Assembly: GCA_036346375.1 (NCBI GenBank)
Contig: CM070511.1
Coordinates: forward strand, 14,260,001-14,324,000
Direction of reading: 5' to 3'
Source: Guadua angustifolia
Taxonomy: Eukaryota; Streptophyta; Magnoliopsida; Poales; Poaceae
DNA length: 64,000 nucleotides
Shown: positions 11,547 through 21,560 of the stretch, in pieces
Layout of the letters: the number at the start of each line of letters is the position of its first letter
How positions within the stretch are numbered: the first letter of the stretch is position 1
Translations under genes and position numbers: made by a program
The notes under the pieces: generated by a model
What the model saw: only the letters and a program-made list of their open reading frames with translations
The model's database searches: none
Told to the model about the DNA's origin: nothing

Positions 11547-12406
11547 TTAATGTAATATTATTGTCAGGATTCGGAGGACTCCTAGGACGCAAGGTTCATG
11601 GCTAGGTGGCATGAAATCATTATCATCATCGTCATTTGTATGGTTAGGAGCTAGCCCTCCTTCAGTGCTGGTTGAACATCCTCTCGTATTATTTCTTGAA
11701 CGGCCTATTGTTGTAGTACTTGAATAGCCTGTTGTGGTACTGCTTGAACATCGAGGTCTAAGTGGCATGAAATCGTCATCATCATCATCATCATCATTTG
11801 CATAGTTAGGAGCAAGGCCTACTTCTGTGGTGATTGAACGTCCTCTTGAACTTGCTGTTACAACAGTACTAGGTGGATCTCTTCCCCTTCAATCAGATCC
11901 TCTTCTGCGTCTTCTGCGTGAACCATGTATCACATCACCGCCGAAAAGCATATACATCACCATGAATTCTGGGATATCTTTGTTCAGCAACTCTTCATCT
12001 TTTAGGAATAACTAACACAAAAGACGAGTATACGAATTAGTGAACTTATGGATAACATTAAAAATCTTAGTAGGGTGAACAAATAGAAAATAACTGACCT
12101 TAATATGCTTTGCATACTGACCGGACAGCATCAGTACCCTCTAAAGTCTTGTAGAGAAACCTGTCGCAGAAGGGTGGTCGCTAGTTCGCACAACCTAAAA
12201 TACCTTTGATGCCACCATTGCAAGTTTGCCTTGAGGCAGTCAAACGTTAGAAGATTCAGACCAGAGGTTGTCACGTTATGCCTCGATAATGTCGGACGCC
12301 ACTCTTGCAATTTGGATACCACAGTACTTATGTTCTCCTCCTTAAACGTATCATCCTTCTCATTACGTGTAACATTCAATGTGTAATGAAGGGCTACGGT
12401 GCTCAT
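11547..12406 (-). pseudogene. Unknown two-exon MULE gene with Asp-rich repeats
   Basis: I do not recognise the family. Reading on the minus strand, exon 1 starts at ATG 12406 (MSTVALHYTLNVTRNE) and includes LQEWRPTLSRHNVTTSGLN and LQWWHQRYFRL. An 87-bp intron (12098-12012) has a good donor GTCAGT and acceptor TTGTGTTAG. Exon 2 reads FLKDEELLNKDIPEFMVMYM, then two copies of a low-complexity unit, LAPNYANDDDDDDDFMPL and LAPNHTNDDDDNDFMPP, encoded by ATC/GTC repeats seen on the plus strand near 11770 and 11630. Exon 1 needs a frame change near 12140 to join exon 2, so this copy is broken or the exon end is misplaced. It lies between the terminal region and the mobile-domain gene, on the same strand as the transposase, so it probably belongs to the MULE. 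Confidence 0.55.
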
Positions 12407-12479
12407 ATCTAGTGTCTATGAGAATGCTTTGCTAGAGGATCCAGTCATGGTAAAGTATGAGTGGGAGCTGTGTATGTGA

Positions 12480-13110
12480 GCCTACGGTTTGGCCTTTTAT
12501 AGTGTTCTCTGTCTACCCCTCTCATGGCTTGAGCTTCCTCAGTCTGTGATTGCAATGGGATGTAGGTTGAAGTTGGGACGAAGGGTTGCTTGGGTGGTGG
12601 GTGGTTTTATAACTCACTTAGGTCTGAAAAAGCGGGTTGCAGTATGTTGTTGTTTCGGTCGAAGAAAGCGGTGGATTGCAGGGTGTTGTCACTTCACTCT
12701 GAGACAGACAGTGTGTTGTATGTTGCTATGTAATAACGGGCGTTGTGTCTTATCACCTTTTTAGGTGGATGTGACTAATCGAACTGAGAAATCAATAGGC
12801 AGTATGTTGCCGCCTTGACTTTTCAGGCTGATGTGACAATAGGCTGGCAGCAGCTTTCGTAGGCCGATTTGACAACACGCTGCCTGAATACTGAAATCGG
12901 GTTGAGAATGCTGCTGGCAACGTGTTGTCCAATAGGACTGAAAAAGCTAAAAGCGGTGTGTAGAGTGTTGTCACTTTTTAGTTCGAAAGGTGATGGATGC
13001 TTTAGGGTGTTTGCTTTGGCAGGATGCAGATGCAAAGCAAGTTTACGTAGGATCTTTTTCCAGATTATGGTAGTACATGTATGAAAGGGTGTTTGTGGGC
13101 TATTCATTGA
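12480..13110. repeat. Degenerate GT-rich repeats within the MULE
   Basis: This gene-free stretch repeats phrases such as GACTGAAAAAGC, GTGTTGTCACTT and GTATGTTG at irregular spacing. It lies just upstream (minus-strand sense) of the small unknown gene, so it includes that gene's promoter region, but I see no clear TATA box. The unit is too decayed to define a period. Confidence 0.4.
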
Positions 13111-13439
13111 TAATTTGGAAATTTAAACATGTTATTTTATAGGCTGCCAAAAAGGCTTAAGTGATCATGCAGTTTACATGATTGTGGTCCAGTTTTCTTT
13201 TAAGTTTGCGATTGCACTGTAGGGGATATTTTTAGCATTTGTTAGGCATTATCGTAGTACATAAATGATATCATAATAGAAGATAACTTAAGAAAACAAT
13301 ATACCATAGCTGAATGTTACATAATCTAAGGAAGTAAAGTACCATATTATGTTTAGCACATCATGTATGAAAGGAAAAAAAACTAACTAGGGCCCCTGCA
13401 CGGTGCTACTCCTCGTGTGGTCCAAAGCCTCCTACGCCG

Positions 13440-15966
13440 CTACACATACCTAGAGGGATACGTCAGCTGGTTAGGGGCCTGTTCACGAGTATTGATAGTA
13501 GGTCGTACTGGTGTTATAGGAGTAGCGAAGACGTCCTGTGACGGCTGACTCGGGCCAGGCGCATCGGCGAGCTGGGAGGGACCAAGGACTGCACTCGTGG
13601 GCTGCTGGTAAGGATCTACGAAGAAGTCCAAGTTAGCGTCGTCGAGCAGAGGTGCTCGCGCTTTGGTCTGGTGCTAGATGGGCCACTGTTGACAAAGTTT
13701 TTATGTTATGACAACACATAATATGAAGAACATAATAGATGAAAGGAGACCATGTGGTGTACCTATAGTCATGGCGACATACGGTGTGGAACGCTGCTAA
13801 CTAGATCCCCCCGGCATGTTAGGATGGTGGCCGTCTGTGTGCATGATGTCCAAGCTACAGTCTATGGTGCATGTTGACCCCGTACAGCTGAGGCATGTCC
13901 ATGAACCTGTACGATGTGTCATTCCTAGGCCTCTTGCAGGACGTAAGCTGGACGATGCGAGTGGCCCTCTGGCGTACATGTTGCAACGCTCCCCACAAGA
14001 AGTCCATCGTGACCTCGAGCCTGTCCATTCAGCCTACTTGTTCCAGTAGTTTGTCCACCTTCTCCATAGCCTCCCTAGCAAGGTCGCTTTGCGAATGCAT
14101 TGAAATGCTAGTTAGTTTGTACAATTGCAGTAACGATATATTACATAGCATGCCAAAAAAGTATAAACCGAGCGATGGAACACCGAGTCCAGCTACGTGG
14201 GGTAGGTGTTCGCTGTGGAGAGAACGTGCCTGAGAGGTGAGTCAATGTCACACAAAATGCGAATGTGTGTGCGCGGACTAAACCACCGGATGTACTCGTC
14301 GTTCGTGCCGAGGTCATACAGGGTAGCCTCCTTGTCAACATCCACCAATGCTTGTGCCCACTGGTGAGCATAAGGGAACGTACGTGCTACCAATGAAACC
14401 CTTCTGTGTAAGCCTGCATGAGAACAAGAGCACTAATGTTAGTAGCGAGAACATCGCAAATAATAATGCAATTGGAATTGATGTAGAAGAGTACTCACAT
14501 GTGCACGCTCGGTGGGACAACCTCACCAGTGGGGACGGGGAAAACCTGGTGGAGGCCGAACTGCCTCATGACACGGTGCACGGCGCACGTCTCGACATAC
14601 ATGTTGAACACCATGTGGCACTGTGTCAACCAGAAGGCAGCATCACGGGTGCACTGCAGGGAGAGGCCATGAGGTGCTCGCGCACCTTACAGCTTCGGGA
14701 GGTAAAGACACCAGATGACGTGATCATTCGTCAACTGGTCGAACATCGCTACATATTTGGGGTACGAAGCGTGTGACGTCACAGGCATAAAAGTCAGCTG
14801 CAAAAAAAAGGAATAGTCCAAAGTTAGACAAAATTTTTTAAAATTATTGCATAATTCAAGGTAAAGGTTATTTTACTAACCTATCGGCGACACCACAATG
14901 TCCCAATGGTAGGATGGTCGACGTCATCCCCGGGGACACCATAGAAGCCAGCTCTGTAGGGTCCCAAATCCATCTATAGCCGACCGATCTAGAACCTCTT
15001 GAATGACCAAAGCTGAATAGTAGAGGACACCCTACGAGAATGTACTGGTCCCCCACGCGATGACAATCGCTGCAAAGACCCCGGTACGTGGCAGCCAGCA
15101 TAGTTGGTCCCCACGCTAGCTGCGGGATCTCCTCGATGTCGGCGTCTATGATCAACCTCGCGTACTGGATCATATGCTTGTCGACGGTGTCCCCGTGGGA
15201 GGAGAAGAACAAAACTCAGCCGAAGAGACACAAGAGATATGCCTTGAAGTGGCGACCAACAACGTACTCCCCTGCTCCATATGCCATCCTCTCAGGCTGC
15301 AGAAAGTAATGATCTGTTTTGCAACTTTAAGAGATAAGGAAATAAAATTTAGATAAAGTTAATATCACTTACATAGAATTATACCAGCCACTTCTACGTC
15401 GGGCCATGCACAGAAGTGAAAGGTGTGTAGCCACACTCAGCGAGTAGCTCCATCTACCACTCCAGGTGGATGTTGTTAGGCACTACTGCGTCCCCGGTGC
15501 AAGGTAGGCCCAGAAGTTAGCTCACGTCCTCTAGTGTTGACGCCATCTCACCACACGGGATGAGAAACGTGTGCGTCTCCGGTCACCAGCGATCTACCAA
15601 AGTGCTAAGCAAGCTCCTGTCATATGGGAACCTCCTAGAGGCACCATGCCTATCCTACGCATCAAAGACGGTCGCCTCCACCATCCATGCTATAGGCAAT
15701 AACTCTACCACTCTCAGCCTGTGGGAAAACATTATAACAACTATTGGTTCACACGTACAAGATATAATAAGGGAAGTATGGAAAAAGTGCACAAACCTAG
15801 AAATCCATCGTGGGTCAACCCGCCATTCTCTCATCGGGGTGTGCAAGTGAAGGGCACTAAGCTCGAGTGGTGGCTCCTCGTCTGGAGGTGGCAAGGTGGC
15901 CAAGCTACTCTAGTAAGTCACGTCGATCACTAGCTCTAGCAACTCGTACTCCCCGACATTCACCAT
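13440..15966 (-). pseudogene. Plant mobile domain (PMD) gene, multi-exon, decayed
   Basis: The PMD is the aminotransferase-like domain of MAIN-type proteins, also carried by some MULEs and gypsy elements. On the minus strand the gene starts near ATG 15966 (MVNVGEYELLEL), then PPPDEEPPLELSALHLH and REWRVDPRWIS. An intron with acceptor TTTTCCCACAG lies near 15780-15705, followed by LLPIAWMVEATVFDA. Further pieces are HTFLIPCGEMASTLEDVS near 15570, then at 15230-14868 HGDTVDKHMIQYARLIIDADIEEIPQ and MLAATYRGLC, at 14600-14515 VMRQFGLHQVFPVPTGEVVPP, at 14393-14193 AHQWAQALVDVDKEATLYD, and a Pro/Ser-rich tail ending at 13440. Stops interrupt several exons, including TAG codons in the second block. 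The gene follows the transposase on the same strand. Sequence order matches grass PMD proteins, so the call is good although the exon model is approximate. Confidence 0.8.
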
Positions 15967-16280
15967 ACCTACAATTAAATAAAACAACGTTAGTACAAAA
16001 TTAAATGCACAATAAAACTAAATGTAGTGATTAGAAATAGAATTTGAATACAACAAAGGGACTAGACATTAAAATCCACAAACGCTAACACCTTTGAAAT
16101 CCACACATGCATCACACATACAAATCCGAACCAAATAGAATGCGATAATAACACATCCAACATTCATACATGCATTACACATCCTATGTCAATACATGCA
16201 TTACATACAGGAATTTGACATATCACATTGACATGTGAGCAAACTACTTCAATCTCATATGCAAAGCCTATACAACAATG

Positions 16281-18712
16281 TCACGGCCACTTAACTATCG
16301 GGCAATACTTGAAAGAGTGTCTGGTCTCCTTACAAGCTAAACATTTTTTCACACAATGCTCGCTTTATGCTATGTCCATATCGTTTCTTATACGTCTTGT
16401 TTGTCGTCACCCTACGTCCTTAAGCCTGCTGACATCAGGAACCCACCGTGTATCCTCCCATTTCTGATGCTTCATGAACAAACCCACCACTCGAAAGCCG
16501 CAAATTTCTCTGCTCCAAGTTGCCGTCACTGCTTCTTTATTGAAGAATTGTGACAAGAATATACCTGGATCCATATGGATTGTTGTGCAGGCAGCCATTA
16601 TGTGCGAGCATGGCTTGTATAAGAGACGAGGTTTGTTACAGCTGCAGACACATATTTGCCGATATAGAATGCATTCTTGAGCAACTTTACGTCGGTTCGT
16701 CCCACATCCGGCTTTATCTTTACATAGTACCTCAAAACGAAGCTCCCTCATGTCCATCTTTAATGCTCGATGCATCTCCCCCTTTTTTCCTTTCTCCTGC
16801 ATACACGCAAAGATCTTCTCTGAGTATTTCACATCAGGATTATTCATGTGGACTAATGTCCTAGCATGGTGATCCACAAAGTACTTTGCAACACAATGAA
16901 GAACACCCTCTACTATAGCAATAAGATGAAGGGGTCTCAACCCTCGCATGACCCAATTGTAAATCTCAGACAAGTTTATCATCATAACCCCATACCGGGT
17001 ACCATCGGTGTCATAAAGTAATGCCTATTTTTGCCTAGGCTCATGCTGAAGTGGTCTCAAGCCTCGCATGACCCAATTGTAAACCTCAAACAAGTTTATC
17101 ATCATAATCCCATACTGGGCACCATCGGTGTCATAAAGTAATGCCCATTTCTGTCTAGACTCATGCTCTATCCATTCGGTAGAAGTATTTCGTGGATCTT
17201 TCATTCCTCCGGACTAAGTGCAGAGGTTCCGTAGGTAACACTTCTAGTACTACTAGGGCCTCCTCTATGCCAGGCATTGGCCTCTTCGCTGCCCCTGTTG
17301 TATGCCTTGATGTCAACTTGTCCAACTTCTTCTACAGTACATCAAACTTTCTCTGTTGGGTCTGATCGCAGAACCACTTAAAAAGCTTCGTAAGGTCCTT
17401 GTTCTTGACCTGCTTGTAGAAGTTAGCACCCATGTGCCGCTGGCACCACCTACTTCGCAGATCAGGCTATGGATGTATTTCTTCTACACCTTTCTGCAAC
17501 TGCACGATCGCCTTCAACAGCCTGAGATGTTGATCGTGTACAACACACACTCCAGGCCACTGATCCACGACGTCAGCTTTCATGTTCCTTAGAAACTAGA
17601 GCCAGCTTTCTGTATTCTCACCCTCCAGGAATGCGAGCACTACTAGAAGAACCTGATTATTGCCATCAACTTCTATGACAGCCAATATCTGGCCTTTATA
17701 CTTTCCAATCAAGAATGTCCCATCCACACATAACAATGGATGACATTGTCTGAACGCATTGACACATACACTGAAAGCAGAGAATGCCTGCTTGGGTATC
17801 ATCTTCCCAGAGAAGCGCTGCGAGAGCCACTCACAAATATCGATATAAGTTCTAGAATTTCTTTCCTTGATTACCTTAAGCATACCTAGTAAGTTCTAAT
17901 ATGAGTCTTCGTATGTACCAAATTTAGTTTTCAATGCCTTCTGCTTCGCTCTCCATACTTTCGCATAGCTTATGGTGAACTGAAACCTCTGCTCTATTGC
18001 AAGTATGATGGCACATGGCTCTAAATCAAGGTTACCCACAATCTCCCCATACATTGCATTTGCAACAAAACCTGAAGATATGTTTCTATATGATTAGGCA
18101 AACTTCGTCAGCATGCATGTGTGTGGGACGACTATAGAAGACTTCCAAACAGTATCCCACTTAAGCTGGTACGCATGCATACGTCATGGCAACGCTCCAT
18201 CTAGCATCTAACATTATAGACCCTCTGGTATGACTTCGCAACCTTAAAGGCTCTATGAAGCGACATTGCCCATGCTATCATTGCTTCCTGAACCTCAAAT
18301 TTATTCTTGTAAATAGCACATTGCCTCACCTCATTCTGATCTGACTGCCACGAGAAGTGTTCACTCTCGTTGACCACCAATCTAGCGAACTGAAATACAT
18401 CCCACTCCGTAGGGAAATGGTCTTCATCATCTGCGTCGTTACTCAAATTCTCATATTCCTGGCTTTTTGCCTCCATCTCTCAATGTTTTCTCCCTCATCT
18501 TCCATGCCTAATAGTACCTGAGCATCTAGATTTAGAACATCACCTTCCTTACCTCGCACAGCCTCATGACTCGAGCTAATATCCTGCCTCACTAAGCAAT
18601 CTCTGGTTTGGCTGCACTCCCCAACTTCCTCGAGTTCATCACCACCAACCTCCTCCTGCATCGTATGGTCAGCATTAGTTTTCTCAAATGCTTGCGCCAA
18701 CAACACTAACAA
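16281..18712 (-). pseudogene. MULE transposase (MURA type), decayed
   Basis: MURA transposases cut and rejoin Mutator-like elements. Minus-strand reading gives an acidic leader (18712-18440), the MuDR-type N-terminal DNA-binding region (FQFARLVVNESEHF, near 18400) and a segment ending in AKVWRAKQKALK near 17950. The MULE DDE domain follows at 17883-17596, with HPLLCVDGTFLIGKYKGQIL, the first catalytic Asp in VDGT and VDGNNQVL after it. CVVHDQH near 17540 is the likely second Asp. A SWIM zinc finger (CVCSCNKPRLLYKPCSHIMAAC, split here as CVCSC...CSH) lies near 16660-16590. A CCHC knuckle, CLACKETRHSFKYC, lies near 16340-16300, before TGA 16281. Several stops and frameshifts, plus a 120-bp internal duplication (16931-17170), break the frame. 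No intact protein can be made. Confidence 0.9.
16931..17170. repeat. 120-bp tandem duplication in the MULE transposase
   Basis: Two adjacent copies, 16931-17050 and 17051-17170, each begin G(G/T)GGTCTCAA(C/G)CCTCGCATG and contain ACCCAATTGTAAA(T/C)CTCA and GTGTCATAAAGTAATGCC. They differ at roughly a dozen positions, so the duplication is not very recent. It repeats part of the transposase sequence between the DDE domain and the SWIM finger. Confidence 0.9.
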
Positions 18713-19574
18713 TCAACCATTCTTAGTTGCCAATCTTACGTACAAGCTCCAGGATTTCAGCCACTTCAGTTCCACTAACTCCTAGTATGTGTAATCTTGT
18801 ATCTAAGACCCTACTTCGTACAGCTTGAGATCATGCAATTTATTATCCAACGAGAATATGTGGTACAATCATTTGTTAATCGTGCCCCACGAACATTGAT
18901 CAGCACGTGACAGGGCAGCCGTGACTCTTGAAAAATGACTAAGTTCCACCCCTTGTGCACCCATCTGTGGAACTCATTCTCCGTAATGTATTTTAAATTC
19001 TACTCATTCGTCTATACCTGTCAAACATTTCATGAATTTTTTAATGATCGCACGACATAACGCTACCACCTTTCAAGTCTTAATCTACCCATATGACATA
19101 CTCTACATCAATTCAAACAACTGCTGCAGCCCTATAAAAATTAATTTTTCATATCACATTGTATCTCGCGTAATTCTAGTATCTGACATACAATGTGATA
19201 CGACGACATACTCTACATCAATTCAAACAACTGCTGTAGCCTTACAAAAATTAATTTCTGTATCACATTGTATCTCGCGTAATTTTTACACATTTTGTGT
19301 CTCTCATAATTCTTGCAGTTTTCTATATTCATAGCTATTATAACTCCACACAACTAAATAATTAAAAACCCATACAATTCGATCACTAAATCATCCATTT
19401 AAATAAACTATAGCCAGTCTACATATCTAATTAACTACAACCCTAATTAATCTTATCCCTATATTGTTTTTCTAAATATTTCATGCTCTACAAACCTAAT
19501 TACTTACTAATCTATTTTATTTGGTCACTAAATTCTAAATTAAAACAATGAAATAAGATTTACCTCAAGAATGC

Positions 19575-19690
19575 GATGAATCTCCCCTCCTCTTCTTCTT
19601 CTTCTTCCTCCCCTCCTCCTCCTTTTCTTCTTCCTCCCCTCCTCTCCTCTCCCTCTTCTTCTTCTTCCTCTCCACTTCCTCTCTTCTTTC
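19575..19690. repeat. TCT/TCC pyrimidine-rich microsatellite
   Basis: A run of TTC/TCC trinucleotides on the plus strand, just inside the right end of the MULE. It generates long Ser- or Arg/Gly-rich open frames on both strands that I do not consider genes. Confidence 0.85.
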
Positions 19691-19759
19691 TCCGGCGCAT
19701 GCGCTCTCGGTTGTGTTGGCTCATGTGCTCGGTGAAAATAAGGCCGAAGGCCAGGGCTG

Positions 19760-20037
19760 CAATTTTTACCCTCTATGTCGCAAATCCAAACCGAGACAGA
19801 GAGTCTGTCGTAATTTAGAATTGCGATAGAGAGCCCAACCGTTAGCGACAACTCTCTGTTGCAATTTGGATTTGCAACAGAGAGATTATTGCAATTCGGA
19901 GTTGCGATGTAATCTTTGTCACAGTTTGAAAGTGCAATAAGTGTGCAAAACTATTATTTTTTTAGCATATTATTTCTGTAATTTTTCATTAAACATATAT
20001 TATTTAAAAAATTCTCCTACCTATGCTACCTAGCAGC
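19760..20037 (-). repeat. MULE right terminal inverted region
   Basis: Read on the minus strand it matches the left end, with AATTTTTTAAATAATATA, ATTACAGAAATAATA and AGTTTTGCACA. It carries four palindromic or quasi-palindromic blocks around AGAGAG, for example TTGCAACAGAGAG and GACAACTCTCTGTTGC, more than the left end has. The outer boundary is set near GCAGC at 20037. Confidence 0.75.
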
Positions 20038-20040
20038 TCA

Positions 20041-20590
20041 AAAAGCCTTACTTTTTTTTGTTTTAGTAATGGAAGAAAAGCCTCGTACTTCGTCTCTACC
20101 GTGGCAGGTCCTATTATACTAAGAGCAAATATAATAATAAAGTCTACTACTTACTTTAATTTTTATCATTGTTATCTAGAATAAGCAATAAAGTCATCTC
20201 ATACAATAACAATCTCTAAAGTTTTTCTCTAGATACTATGTAATAACTATCTCTAGTGTATATGGATGGACTAGATTGTAAGAATCAATTCTTAGAATCA
20301 GACTGTTTGCTTTTTTATTCTACTTTTAAGACTTAAATTTAAAATCAAAAGTAAAAACAAACAGTCGAGTATATTCCTTTCTCGCCTTGTCTCTTTAATG
20401 TTTTCTCACATCATTATCCTGTGTGACCCACGTCTAGATTCGCTGTCCCTTTCGTTTAGTGATGATTCATTCATGTCGAGCCAAACTTTTGGATTTGTCT
20501 CGTTGCGTGATAAATGACAAAGGGAAAGCATATCAGAGTAGGTAGATCAGATCTGCTAAAATAATACATGTAGTCAGTAGCTGGGTTTGA
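20041..20590. other. Intergenic, with a MITE-like palindrome at 20301-20366
   Basis: No gene is seen. GACTGTTTG at 20301 is mirrored by CAAACAGTC ending 20366, and the arms extend over about 20-27 bases (...CTACTTTT and AAAAGTA...). This is the shape of a very small MITE or of the fused ends of a larger one. The preceding AAGAATCAATTCTT at 20279-20292 is also self-complementary. Confidence 0.45.
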
Positions 20591-21560
20591 CTTTTCGAAT
20601 GATTTTTTTATTTTTTGATTGTCATTATAAATGGGTTAAAAATTATTAGAAATTGAATGAGTTTGAAGTTAAATATTTTGAAATCGGTAGTCAAATTTCA
20701 TAGGAAAAGGTGTTTTTACCATTTTTCACTGGATTTTGCTTTTCAAGTGATTTTATACGATTCTTGGGTGATTTTACATGATTTTTGAGCGATTTTATTC
20801 AAAATTACTACACACTAAAGGAAAATGGAAACAAGCTGTAAAAATTAGCATAAAAACACAATAAATCCCAATTAATCTATAAAATATCATAAAGAAATTT
20901 CAACAATTTTGAATTCATTTAGAACTTCTGCAAAATAAAAAATATTAATTAATGAAAAGGAATAGAGACACTTTCAAATTTTTATAAATATTGACAAGCT
21001 TGATCATGCTTTGAAATTTTAATGTTATCATAAAGAGTTCACTATGATTATGTAGTAAAATTTTTAGAAATATTAAACTTCATTTATTGCCCATAGAAAA
21101 TCAAAAACATAAGAGCATATACAAAGACAGTAGTACTTTTAGAATTTTTAAAAATACACAGGTCTGATTATCATCTAAAAATTTTACAAAATCAGTAGCA
21201 TTGCTTCTGGACCTCACACAAAAATTTGCAAAAATATTAGATTTCATTTAGTGTGCCTAGAAAATCAAAAACAGAATAGTATATTCAGAGACAGTAGCAC
21301 TGTCAGAATTTTTTAAAAATACACATACCTGATAATCATCTGAAAATTTTGCAGCATCATTAGCATTGCCTCAGTACATCACAACAACATATTTAAAAAT
21401 TTTTAACACATTATAATAAATTTTTAATTTTTTTTGAATTTGCATTTGAATTTCACAGGTTTACCGAGTGGTTTCATATATTATACCGGCTCGATAGGGT
21501 TGATAATCACAATATTTGCATGATTATCGACAATATTGCGGACCCTGGTCAGTTGAACAA
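20590..21560 (+). repeat. AT-rich noncoding repeat, second copy
   Basis: Contains at least three loose repeats of a unit of about 150-170 bp with the phrases TTAGATTTCATTTAGTG or TTAAACTTCATTTATTG, AGAAAATCAAAAACA, GACAGTAGCACT and AAAATACACA (about 21065, 21235 and earlier). It resembles 1-930 in inverted orientation. It ends in a distinctive block, TACCGGCTCGATAGGGTTG, then GATTATCGACAATATTGCGG. No coding capacity. Confidence 0.45.

Larger units (their letters stand above)
10784..20037 (-). mobile_element. Mutator-like element (MULE) with transposase and plant mobile domain genes
   Basis: A DNA transposon of about 9.3 kb. Its ends are inverted copies of each other: at 10815-10885 the left end reads GAATTTTTTTTACATAATA..., and the right end read on the minus strand from about 20018 gives GAATTTTTTAAATAATATA..., with both continuing into ATTACA(T/G)AAATAATA and AGTTTTGCACA. 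Both ends also carry short palindromes built around AGAGAG / CTCTCT. Inside are three minus-strand genes: transposase (about 16281-18712), plant mobile domain (about 13440-15966) and an unknown small gene (11547-12406). I could not find a 9-bp target duplication, so the exact ends are uncertain by some tens of bases. All genes are decayed. Confidence 0.85.

Noticed and set aside
16931..17170. Possible CRISPR-like or satellite array
   Set aside because: Only two adjacent copies without spacers, inside a transposase; a simple tandem duplication.
19540..19851. Arg/Gly/Glu-rich minus-strand and Ser-rich plus-strand frames
   Set aside because: They are produced by the TCT/TCC microsatellite, with no domain and no codon bias.
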